This document shows, in pieces, positions 1-6,283 of a stretch of DNA of 12,888 nt. Positions within the stretch are counted from its first letter, which is position 1, and every line of letters starts with the position of its first letter. The stretch covers positions 1 through 12,888 of the forward strand of contig JAIEQT010000451.1 of the NCBI GenBank assembly GCA_019747455.1, read 5' to 3'. A program made the position numbers and the translations under genes. This DNA comes from Chitinophagaceae bacterium (GTDB lineage Bacteria; Bacteroidota; Bacteroidia; Chitinophagales; Chitinophagaceae). The notes under the pieces are model-generated. The model was not told where the DNA came from, did no database searches, and saw nothing but the letters and a program-made list of their open reading frames with translations.

Positions 1-418
1 CTCCAATTTGTAAAGTAGCATTATCATAATCCGGTAATCCATGCAGAATTTTGGGGGCATGATATATGGTTTGGCCATGACTAGCCATTAAATCTATATC
101 GCTATTACGAATACCCCATCCCTTCAATGCATCATTAATCATTTGAGCGTGCTGTACTGCCACCCAAGGATTCAATACACATACCTGTTCCAAATCAACA
201 TCATGCCTAGAAAAAATAGCTTTAATCCGGCTCTTAAAATCGGCAGAATAGGCAACTGTTTTAAAATGTGTTAGATCGATTTTGGTATCCAATCCACTAC
301 CCTCAATTTCACAAACGGCAATATCTAATCCATCTAATGAAGTACCACTCATTAACCCAATAATGGTCCTTTTTTCTTTTTTACCGATATGCGACAATCG
401 TGATAAATACTGATTCAT
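1..418 (-). CDS. anmK: Anhydro-N-acetylmuramic acid kinase, N-terminal part (cut by window edge)
   Basis: AnmK phosphorylates and opens 1,6-anhydro-N-acetylmuramic acid to give MurNAc-6-phosphate, which recycles cell-wall muropeptides in the cytoplasm. My reverse-strand translation gives about 139 residues before the window ends. The family's nucleotide-binding signature, IGLMSGTSLDGLDIA, lies at residues 20-34, and the conserved ASHGQTIYH stretch comes further on. A full-length member is roughly 350-400 residues, so over half is missing. The start is the ATG at 418; the only nearby upstream ATG is in another frame. An extra 16-residue lysine-rich stretch precedes the kinase motif. The gene lies 48 bases downstream of the UbiD-family gene in the same direction and may be cotranscribed with it, although no functional link is obvious. 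A weak promoter-like TAAACCTG sits 3 bases before the ATG. Family assignment is firm. Confidence 0.93.
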   Translation of the reverse strand, partial: MNQYLSRLSHIGKKEKRTIIGLMSGTSLDGLDIAVCEIEGSGLDTKIDLTHFKTVAYSADFKSRIKAIFSRHDVDLEQVCVLNPWVAVQHAQMINDALKGWGIRNSDIDLMASHGQTIYHAPKILHGLPDYDNATLQIG

Positions 419-466
419 TTGCAGGTTTATGCATGAATATACGAATAATTTATCGAAAATGCGTTT

Positions 467-2302
467 TTATGCAATATTATATAAGGAACTACCCTTCTCG
501 AAGAATCTATCGGTTTGCTTGCGGAGGTCTTCGGTTAGTTCTACGGCCGGGGCATGGTGCGGTTTAATCCGCGCATCTATGATCATAGGGCCATCAGAAC
601 CCCAATGTTTATTGTCTGTAAAAGCGCGTACCCCATATATATCGTTAGCCGGGTTGGCCCGCGTATAGCTTACCCATAAATAATTACGCATATTGGCTGC
701 GATAAAGTTGCTATCATCGCCAACAATAATTTGAATGATCCCGCTATCGGTAGCTATTTCATGCAATTGAAAACCAAGTAACTTCATTTCTTCCTGGGCG
801 GTAAAATAGGTACTGAATTTTTTTGTTTGCAAAGCTACCACTCCGGGCATCACCATTCTTGGATTTTCAAAACCTTCCAAATGTGTAAATATAGCGGGTA
901 GTTCTGTTGCCAATTGGCGCTTAGGCTCTCCACAAGCCGCTAATACCAACTTACTGCCACTATTTAATCCACTACCCGAATAATCAAGCGTATCAATGGT
1001 TGTATTCGTGTAGAAATGTAAATCACGTCTTAAATCGATACGCTCAAAAATATATTGTAAAAAATCCTGAACATGGTGTGTACTTAATCCATGTTGCTCT
1101 TCTGCAGTAATAAATAAAAACTTAGCTAAGCTCAGTTGTCCGGTTCCTAGTATATGATTAGCAATAGTTAATAATTCTGCGGGTTGTTGGGTTGGATTAT
1201 AGGGTGCATAACGTTCACTCCCAATGGCTAATAGTAAAGGATGAACACCGGCAGCATCTACAGCATGTACTTCTTTTAGTCCGGGAATCTCGAGCGGTAT
1301 CGCGGCTCCGGTAATTTCATGAATGAGTTGACCGAAACTGGTATCTTCTTGTGGGGGCCTTCCTACAACTGTAAAGGGCCAGATAGCATCTTTTCTTGCA
1401 TAAACTGCATGCACGCGCATTACCGGGAAATCATGTGTTAAACTATAATATCCCAAGTGATCTCCAAAAGGGCCTTCCGGCTTATTTTCTCCCGGATATA
1501 CTTCTCCGGTTATTACAAAGTCGGCATCTGTACTCACACAAAATCCATCTTCATAACAATATCTAAACCTTCTTCCACCCAACACCCCTGCAAAAGTAGC
1601 TTCGCTGATTCCTTCGGGTAAAGGCATAACCGCGGCAACTGTATGCGCGGGCGGTCCGCCAACAAAACAACTTACCTTTAATGGTAAGCCCTTTTTATTA
1701 GCTTTAGTTTGATGTACACCAATACCTCTGTGCAATTGGTAATGCAATCCAATTTCTTTATTTGGGATATATTGATTACCATTTAACTGAATCCTATACA
1801 TTCCAAGATTAGCCTGCATAATACCCGGATTATCTAGATCTTCTGAGTACACTTGTGGTAATGTTACAAAAGCACCACCATCCATGGGCCAATGATGAAT
1901 AAGTGGTAAATCACTGATTTGTATCTTTTCATACAATACAGGTTTATACAAAGGATTTTTTAATGGCAGTGCTTTAAAAGCGGCTACCCCTGCCGATATA
2001 TTATGAAAGGGCTTTTTCAAAGCCTTGATAGGATTACTTTTAAGATCAATCAATTGCTGAACAGTGGCTAAGGTATCTCGAAAAATAAATTTACTTCTGT
2101 CCAGCGTACCGAAAATATTTGAGGCAGCTCTGTATTTTGTACCTTTTACATTTTCGAATAATAGTGCCGGTCCGCCTGCTTCATGCACCCGCAAATGGAT
2201 AGCTGCCATTTCTAAATAAGGATCTACCTCTTCTTGAATGCGAATAAGCATTCCATTTTTCTCAAGGTCCAACAAACAAGATGCTAATGAAGAATATGCC
2301 AT
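467..2302 (-). CDS. UbiD family decarboxylase, probably of menaquinone biosynthesis
   Basis: UbiD enzymes are cytoplasmic (de)carboxylases of aromatic or unsaturated acids that use prenylated FMN made by UbiX. Visible family features are GMYRIQ at residues 167-172, whose Arg belongs to the conserved cofactor/substrate pocket, GEVYPGE around 266-272, the acidic motif EGPFGDHLGYY at 276-286, and VVGRPPQED at 312-320. The 611 residues exceed the roughly 490 of E. coli UbiD and match the longer branch usually annotated as menaquinone biosynthesis decarboxylase. Bacteroidota make menaquinone, not ubiquinone, so a late step of the futalosine menaquinone route is my inference; another aromatic acid substrate is possible. 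The start ATG at 2302 gives MAYSSLASCLLDLEKNGMLIRI, a normal UbiD beginning. It is divergent from pdxJ across 80 bases, and I see no clear promoter box for it. anmK follows downstream on the same strand. Confidence 0.9.
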   Translation of the reverse strand: MAYSSLASCLLDLEKNGMLIRIQEEVDPYLEMAAIHLRVHEAGGPALLFENVKGTKYRAASNIFGTLDRSKFIFRDTLATVQQLIDLKSNPIKALKKPFHNISAGVAAFKALPLKNPLYKPVLYEKIQISDLPLIHHWPMDGGAFVTLPQVYSEDLDNPGIMQANLGMYRIQLNGNQYIPNKEIGLHYQLHRGIGVHQTKANKKGLPLKVSCFVGGPPAHTVAAVMPLPEGISEATFAGVLGGRRFRYCYEDGFCVSTDADFVITGEVYPGENKPEGPFGDHLGYYSLTHDFPVMRVHAVYARKDAIWPFTVVGRPPQEDTSFGQLIHEITGAAIPLEIPGLKEVHAVDAAGVHPLLLAIGSERYAPYNPTQQPAELLTIANHILGTGQLSLAKFLFITAEEQHGLSTHHVQDFLQYIFERIDLRRDLHFYTNTTIDTLDYSGSGLNSGSKLVLAACGEPKRQLATELPAIFTHLEGFENPRMVMPGVVALQTKKFSTYFTAQEEMKLLGFQLHEIATDSGIIQIIVGDDSNFIAANMRNYLWVSYTRANPANDIYGVRAFTDNKHWGSDGPMIIDARIKPHHAPAVELTEDLRKQTDRFFEKGSSLYNIA

Positions 2303-2370
2303 GCTAATTAAACAGTATTAAAAGAAGATAGTTGAATACGCTTGCAATTTACTAAGTAATCGGGAGTTGT

Positions 2371-2378
2371 TACCTTTG
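2371..2378 (+). promoter_or_regulatory. -7 promoter box of pdxJ (TACCTTTG)
   Basis: The octamer TACCTTTG matches all six fixed positions of the Bacteroidota -7 consensus TAnnTTTG. It ends only 4 bases (CAGT) before the pdxJ ATG, so transcription should start at or next to the start codon. No good -33 TTTG is visible at the usual 17-23 base spacing; the nearest TTG is at 2342-2344, 26 bases upstream. Confidence 0.5.
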
Positions 2379-2382
2379 CAGT

Positions 2383-3102
2383 ATGACAAAGCTCAGTGTA
2401 AACATCAATAAATTCGCGACCCTTCGAAATAGTAGAGGCGGTAATAACCCCAACGTAGTAAAAGCAGCTATTGATGCACAAGCTTTTGGGGCAGATGGTA
2501 TAACGGTTCATCCTCGTCCGGATGAAAGACATATTCGATATGCAGATGTGTACGCTATTAAGCCAATTATCACTACAGAATTTAATATTGAAGGAAATCC
2601 TACAGAAACCAAATTTGTTAATCTGGTACTAGCTAATAAACCCGATCAGGTTACGCTGGTACCCGATGCGTTGAATCAATTAACGAGTAATCATGGATGG
2701 GATACGGTTACCCATAAAAATTATTTACAAGATATTATTGGCGTTTTTAAAACCGCTGGTATACGGGTATCCATTTTTGTAGATCCTGTTGAAGAAATGG
2801 TGGCAGGAGCTGCCGAAACCGGAACTGATCGTATTGAATTATATACTGAACAATATGCAACACATTTTGCAGAAGGGAAAAAGGAGGAAGCCATAAGGCC
2901 GTATATATTAGCGGCGGAATTAGCCAAAACACTCGGACTAGGTATCAATGCGGGTCATGATCTTGACAGAGATAATTTGCGTTTTTTTGTAAAAGAGATT
3001 CCCTACATAGATGAAGTAAGTATTGGTCATGCGCTTATTGCAGATGCCCTTTACTTAGGTTTTGAAAATACGATACAACTTTATAAAAGGGCATTGATAT
3101 AA
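2383..3102 (+). CDS. pdxJ: Pyridoxine 5'-phosphate synthase
   Basis: PdxJ condenses 1-deoxyxylulose 5-phosphate with 3-amino-2-oxopropyl phosphate to form pyridoxine 5'-phosphate, the last ring-forming step of DXP-dependent vitamin B6 synthesis in the cytoplasm. At 239 residues it has the normal family length and is a single TIM barrel. Visible motifs are the N-terminal VNINKFATLRNSRGG (residues 6-20), GADGITVHPRPDERHI (36-51) with the catalytic-type His43, FNIEGNP (67-73) with Glu70, GINAGHDL (187-194) with His192, and SIGHALIADAL near the end. The NKF variant replaces the IDH of the E. coli protein and seems usual for Bacteroidota. It is followed 54 bases later by purE on the same strand. 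The promoter box lies 4 bases before the ATG, so the message may be leaderless. Its product serves rocD further along, a PLP enzyme, but no regulatory link is implied. Confidence 0.96.
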   Translation: MTKLSVNINKFATLRNSRGGNNPNVVKAAIDAQAFGADGITVHPRPDERHIRYADVYAIKPIITTEFNIEGNPTETKFVNLVLANKPDQVTLVPDALNQLTSNHGWDTVTHKNYLQDIIGVFKTAGIRVSIFVDPVEEMVAGAAETGTDRIELYTEQYATHFAEGKKEEAIRPYILAAELAKTLGLGINAGHDLDRDNLRFFVKEIPYIDEVSIGHALIADALYLGFENTIQLYKRALI

Positions 3103-3145
3103 GATAAGCCAGTTGGATTTTAATCCGCTTCTGCTGAATAAGAAT

Positions 3146-3153
3146 TACATTAG
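3146..3153 (+). promoter_or_regulatory. Possible weak -7 box of purE (TACATTAG)
   Basis: TACATTAG matches five of the six fixed positions of TAnnTTTG and ends 3 bases before the purE ATG, echoing the arrangement at pdxJ. It may give purE its own promoter within the pdxJ-purE pair, or it may be chance; no -33 element was identified. Confidence 0.25.
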
Positions 3154-3156
3154 CGT

Positions 3157-3660
3157 ATGAAAAAACAAGCAAAACCGTTGGTAGGTATAATCATGGGTAG
3201 TGATAGTGATTTATCTGTTATGAAAGAGGCTGCCGAAATGCTTCGGCATTTTGATATTGCTTTTGAACTAACGATTGTTTCGGCGCACCGTACACCTGAA
3301 CGAATGGTACAATATGCAACCACTGCTAAAAAAAGAGGTTTACAAATAATCATTGCCGGCGCCGGAGGCGCCGCACATTTACCGGGGATGATAGCTTCGC
3401 TAACACCCTTACCTGTAATAGGTGTACCGATCAAATCATCTAATTCTATAGATGGCTGGGATTCTATTCTTTCTATTCTTCAAATGCCCAATGGCGTGCC
3501 TGTTGCCACAGTTGCGTTGAATGCAGCAAAAAATGCCGGTATACTCGCTGCACAAATAATCGGAAGCGCAGATATTGCAATAGGGAAAAAAATTGAGGCG
3601 TATAAAAAAGGATTAGAAAAGGAAGTGCTGAAAAAAGCGGATAACCTGAAGGGTTATTAA
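3157..3660 (+). CDS. purE: N5-carboxyaminoimidazole ribonucleotide mutase (class I PurE)
   Basis: PurE moves the carboxyl group of N5-CAIR to C4 of the imidazole ring in de novo purine synthesis. The 167-residue flavodoxin-like subunit has the family length. Diagnostic motifs are [14 protein letters not shown] (residues 9-22), [10 protein letters not shown] (41-50) with the catalytic-type His, and [11 protein letters not shown] followed by [10 protein letters not shown] in the middle. The [11 protein letters not shown] form is typical of class I enzymes, which work with PurK (N5-CAIR synthetase); purK is not in this window. The start ATG follows the preceding pdxJ stop by 54 bases. The gene ends 4 bases from the stop of the convergent hydrolase gene, leaving no room for a separate terminator; a small hairpin at 3641-3657 lies inside its last codons. 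Lysines are frequent in the last 25 residues. Confidence 0.96.
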   Translation: MKKQAKPLVGIIMGSDSDLSVMKEAAEMLRHFDIAFELTIVSAHRTPERMVQYATTAKKRGLQIIIAGAGGAAHLPGMIASLTPLPVIGVPIKSSNSIDGWDSILSILQMPNGVPVATVALNAAKNAGILAAQIIGSADIAIGKKIEAYKKGLEKEVLKKADNLKGY

Positions 3661-3664
3661 GTTA

Positions 3665-4609
3665 CTATCTCGCCGCTTTAGCGGCAAGAGGTTTCAAATA
3701 CTTATCAAACCAAATAACAAAATCTGCTTCTTCTTTGATCTGTGTTTTCCATCCATGATCTTCACCCGGCTTTATTCTTAATTCAAAAGGAAGATTATTA
3801 GCTCTGTATTTTTCCTCCAACCATTTGGATTGTTGAATGGGAACTGTTTTATCCGCATCACCATGCCAAATAAAAACAGGCGGATCGTCTTTGGTTACTA
3901 AATTGGCCGGTGATAATGATTCAGCTATTTTAATTCGTTCCTTTAAATCTGTAATAAGTACGTAGTTCTTTTTTGTAGTATCATAATATCTAAATGCAAA
4001 AGCACCTGCTACCCCATTCGCTTCTAAAAAATTAGGATAATTTACGGGTGAAATACCTTTTCCGCCCCAATTCATGAAATCAGTAGGCGGATAAAACACA
4101 GCCACTACATTGGCTCTACCCGATACTTTAGCTACAGGATCTTTGGCTGCCGTATCGATAACATCGTCTGATAAGGCATTCACTAAGCTGAGATGTCCAC
4201 CCGCCGAAGATCCTGTAATCCCAATTTTATTGGGATCGATACCATAATCGTTTGCATGGTATCGTATAAACTGTACCGCTCTTTTTACATCGGCAGCAGC
4301 TTCCTGAATATTATATCTTGGATTAGAACCATGGGCTACTAAAAAATAGGTATACCCTTTATCTAAGTACAAAGAAGCATTTGGTTTATAACGCTCCCAA
4401 TTTTCCATAGAAGAATACCAGCTACCGGAGATCAATCGAACAACAGCAGCACCATTTGATTTTTTTGGACGAAAAACCTGCATGGTGAGTGCCACTCCTT
4501 CTTTTCTACCATAGATTTCTTCTTTAACGGTATACGAAGCCACATCTTGGCCCACTACAGTTAGAGAAAAGAGAATACATAATAAAAAGATGAATCGATT
4601 TTTTCTCAT
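3665..4609 (-). CDS. Secreted alpha/beta hydrolase (esterase / prolyl-oligopeptidase-like)
   Basis: This 314-residue protein has a signal peptide (MRKNRFIFLL...LTVVGQ, residues 1-21), so it is predicted periplasmic or exported. The nucleophile elbow GSSAGG is at 133-138 (Ser135). The acid is probably Asp253 in HGDADKTVP (249-257), and the histidine is His285 in EDHGW, so the triad is complete. The region before it (YGIDPNKIGI, 122-131) also fits the esterase_lipase / BD-FAE type, which often deacylates carbohydrates or small esters; the substrate cannot be read from the sequence. The usual HGG oxyanion motif near residues 59-64 is replaced by ISGSWY, so the oxyanion hole may use other residues. 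The start is the ATG at 4609 (4607-4609), just downstream of the tRNA-Leu terminator. A candidate -7 box (TAATTTTC on the minus strand, 4632-4625) lies 15 bases before it. The gene is convergent with purE. Confidence 0.85.
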   Translation of the reverse strand: MRKNRFIFLLCILFSLTVVGQDVASYTVKEEIYGRKEGVALTMQVFRPKKSNGAAVVRLISGSWYSSMENWERYKPNASLYLDKGYTYFLVAHGSNPRYNIQEAAADVKRAVQFIRYHANDYGIDPNKIGITGSSAGGHLSLVNALSDDVIDTAAKDPVAKVSGRANVVAVFYPPTDFMNWGGKGISPVNYPNFLEANGVAGAFAFRYYDTTKKNYVLITDLKERIKIAESLSPANLVTKDDPPVFIWHGDADKTVPIQQSKWLEEKYRANNLPFELRIKPGEDHGWKTQIKEEADFVIWFDKYLKPLAAKAAR

Positions 4610-4646
4610 GGTTTTTTGTTTTATGAAAATTACGACTTTATGCCAT

Positions 4647-4676
4647 AAAAAAAGCCGATCATTTCTGATCGGCTTT
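4647..4676 (-). terminator. Intrinsic terminator of the tRNA unit
   Basis: On the minus strand an 11-bp perfect stem (arms 4651-4661 and 4666-4676) with a GAAA tetraloop runs directly into seven T residues (4653-4647). It starts 4 bases after the 3' end of tRNA-Leu, so it ends the tRNA transcript and separates it from the hydrolase gene. The plus-strand version has only three T residues and is weaker. Confidence 0.9.
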
Positions 4677-4679
4677 GTG

Positions 4680-4765
4680 TGCCCCGGAACGGAGTTGAAC
4701 CGTTACTCGCGTTGCGGCGAACAGGATTTTAAGTCCTGCGTGTCTACCAATTCCACCACCGGGGC
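4680..4765 (-). tRNA. tRNA-Leu (anticodon UAA)
   Basis: The 86-nt gene has a perfect 7-bp acceptor stem (GCCCCGG with CCGGGGC), discriminator A, the D-arm text TTGGTAGAC, an anticodon stem CAGGA/TCCTG enclosing loop CTTAAAA (anticodon TAA, reading UUA and UUG), a long class II variable arm typical of tRNA-Leu, and a T arm with GGTTCAACTCC. CCA is not encoded; the next bases are CAC. It lies 48 bases after tRNA-Gly on the same strand. No separate promoter is evident in that gap, which is largely filled by a hairpin. Confidence 0.97.
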
Positions 4766-4777
4766 TCCTCGGAATTT

Positions 4778-4806
4778 AAAAAAAATCCCGCCCTTTTGGA
4801 GCGGGA
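4778..4806 (-). terminator. Terminator-like hairpin between the two tRNA genes
   Basis: On the minus strand a GC-rich stem (TCCCGC with GCGGGA, arms 4806-4801 and 4791-4786) extends by two more pairs past one bulged T to an AAAA loop. It is followed at once by eight T residues (4785-4778), as in a classical rho-independent terminator. It begins 8 bases after the end of tRNA-Gly and ends 12 bases before tRNA-Leu. It should lower transcription of tRNA-Leu relative to tRNA-Gly, unless it acts in precursor processing. Confidence 0.75.
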
Positions 4807-4813
4807 ATCCCTG

Positions 4814-4886
<73 letters not shown>

Positions 4887-4911
4887 GTATCTAAGAACTT
4901 AATTGGGGTTG

Positions 4912-4941
4912 CAAAAATAGCTAACTCCAGTTACTAACAAA
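4912..4941 (-). promoter_or_regulatory. Promoter of the tRNA-Gly / tRNA-Leu unit (TTTG-N18-TATTTTTG)
   Basis: On the minus strand TTTG (4941-4938) is followed after 18 bases by TATTTTTG (4919-4912). This is an exact match to the Bacteroidota housekeeping consensus TTTG / TAnnTTTG with normal spacing. The mature tRNA-Gly 5' end is 25 bases further on, which allows a short leader for RNase P to remove. It is the best promoter in the window. Confidence 0.8.
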
Positions 4942-4953
4942 ATTTTTTTGCAA

Positions 4954-5157
4954 TTATTTATACTCGGGCTTGTATTTAGAGCTCGATTGTACATCTACAT
5001 CCGGCTTCCCTTTATAACGCTGGTTATAAATTCGGAAAGAGCATCCGGCTACAAAAGCTATGAAGCATAGTACTGTTAAGTAAAATAAAAAGCGAGATGA
5101 GTTTACCCAATTTTTGGTAAAATCCTTCTGTTCGTTATCAATGATTTCCTGTGACAT
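4954..5157 (-). CDS. Small one-helix membrane protein or lipoprotein, function unknown
   Basis: I do not recognise this 67-residue protein. It has a charged, polar N-terminus (residues 1-22), one hydrophobic helix (about 23-38, FLFYLTVLCFIAFVAG), and a basic/polar tail rich in Tyr, Lys and Ser. VAGC at 36-39 fits a lipobox, so Cys39 could be lipidated after cleavage, but the 22-residue polar stretch before the helix is long for a signal peptide; an uncleaved anchor is equally possible. The reading frame is supported by a perfect -7 promoter box 17 bases before the ATG. It follows the glycosyltransferase on the same strand, with 43 bases between them, and precedes the tRNA promoter. It is too short for a domain call. 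Confidence 0.65.
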   Translation of the reverse strand: MSQEIIDNEQKDFTKNWVNSSRFLFYLTVLCFIAFVAGCSFRIYNQRYKGKPDVDVQSSSKYKPEYK

Positions 5158-5174
5158 AGTGGGTTATTGCCCTG

Positions 5175-5182
5175 CAAAAATA
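5175..5182 (-). promoter_or_regulatory. -7 promoter box before the 67-residue protein gene (TATTTTTG)
   Basis: On the minus strand TATTTTTG (5182-5175) matches TAnnTTTG exactly and ends 17 bases before the ATG at 5157. A weak TTT is found 20 bases further upstream; there is no full TTTG. It suggests the small gene is transcribed on its own, even though the glycosyltransferase gene lies just upstream. Confidence 0.5.
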
Positions 5183-5200
5183 AGGTAAGCCGCTTAGATT

Positions 5201-6283
5201 TTAAACCCTTTGTGAAATAATTTCTGCAAACTTTTTTCGCTGCTCAATAAAATAATTCCATACTACAGAACCATGGTACACGCCCTGTAAGGTAAGATAA
5301 TTACCGGGTACCCCATATACCCCTTTCGCTCCCCTTAATAACCACACCACCACGTTGATATGTGCCCGAAATATGGCTGTAAAAAAGGCTGTATCTCCGG
5401 TAAGCAATCCTTTCCAGGCTGAAATAGCGTCTAATAAAAACCGAATTGGCAGTTTCCACCATAATTGGGTTAAAGGTAGATTTTTACAGAGCATTCTTAA
5501 ATTATTCCTGAAATTCAAATATACTTTTCTTCCACCCCGAGGTAAGGTTCCGGCACCTACATGATATACAACCGACTGTGGTACCGCCATGATCGAATAA
5601 CCTTTTAATTGCATTCGCCAGCATAGATCAATTTCTTCCTGATGTGCAAAAAAATCGGCATCAAACCCATCTAATTCATGATAAACTTTAGCGCGCACGA
5701 ACATGGCTGCACCGGTAGCCCAAAATATAGGAGATACACTATCGTATTGCCCCTCATCTTTCTCACATACATCAAATATTCTGCCTCGTGATAAAGGGTA
5801 ACCTAGTGCATCAATCCACCCGCCTGCCGCTCCGGCATATTCAAAATAAGCAGGATTTTTATGGGAAAGAATTTTAGGCTGACAAGCACCGATTGTTGCG
5901 TCGCTATCCATCAATGCTATAATCGGGTCAATCCAACTTTCGGTTACTTGAACATCTGAATTCAACAACACATAATAGTCCGCTTCAATCTGTTTTAATG
6001 CCCAGTTATAGCCTCCTGCAAAACCTAAATTTGTTTCTCCTGCAATCAATTTTACTTGCGGAAAATTAGCCAATAAGAAGGATACAGAGTCATCGGTAGA
6101 TCCGTTATCTGCCACATATACTGTTGCATTGCCGTAATGAGTAGCCAAAACAGAAGGCAGAAAATCTGCTAAATGTTTCTTCCCATTAAAGTTTAGAATC
6201 ACAATGGCTACTGAAGGCTGCACGTACTTGTTTTCGGCGAAAGTATAACATTCATAAGATACCCTTACATGGAAAGCCCCCAA
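5201..6283 (-). CDS. Glycosyltransferase family 2 (rhamnosyltransferase-like)
   Basis: GT2 enzymes are inverting, metal-dependent transferases that move a sugar from a nucleotide-sugar donor to an acceptor, usually at the inner face of the membrane in polysaccharide or glycolipid assembly. This 360-residue protein shows VAIVILNFNG (residues 25-34), ADNGSTDDS (58-66, donor binding), the DxD-like LNSDVQV (107-113), WATGAAMFVR (188-197) and HQEEIDLCWR (214-223), the ED-type catalytic-base region. This combination is typical of the WbbL-like/rhamnosyltransferase branch. The C-terminal 100 residues hold amphipathic or hydrophobic stretches (WWKLPIRFLL, VVVWLLRG) that may attach it to the membrane. 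The ATG at 6283 overlaps the end of the upstream hydrolase gene by 19 bases, so the two are probably cotranscribed and translationally coupled. A GTG at 6223 just before the domain is an alternative start. Donor and acceptor cannot be told. Confidence 0.9.
   Translation of the reverse strand: MGAFHVRVSYECYTFAENKYVQPSVAIVILNFNGKKHLADFLPSVLATHYGNATVYVADNGSTDDSVSFLLANFPQVKLIAGETNLGFAGGYNWALKQIEADYYVLLNSDVQVTESWIDPIIALMDSDATIGACQPKILSHKNPAYFEYAGAAGGWIDALGYPLSRGRIFDVCEKDEGQYDSVSPIFWATGAAMFVRAKVYHELDGFDADFFAHQEEIDLCWRMQLKGYSIMAVPQSVVYHVGAGTLPRGGRKVYLNFRNNLRMLCKNLPLTQLWWKLPIRFLLDAISAWKGLLTGDTAFFTAIFRAHINVVVWLLRGAKGVYGVPGNYLTLQGVYHGSVVWNYFIEQRKKFAEIISQRV

Noticed and set aside
2308..2532. Minus-strand 74-codon ORF upstream of the UbiD-family gene
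   Set aside because: It is antisense to the well-supported start of pdxJ and fills the divergent promoter region; no family features are seen.
3641..3657. Rho-independent terminator of purE
   Set aside because: The stem is only 6 bp (ATAACC/GGTTAT), it lies inside the coding sequence, and no T tract follows.
3672..3685. Terminator of the secreted hydrolase gene
   Set aside because: The 5-bp GCCGC/GCGGC stem with a TTTA loop is in the last codons (LAAKAAR) and has no T tract on either strand.
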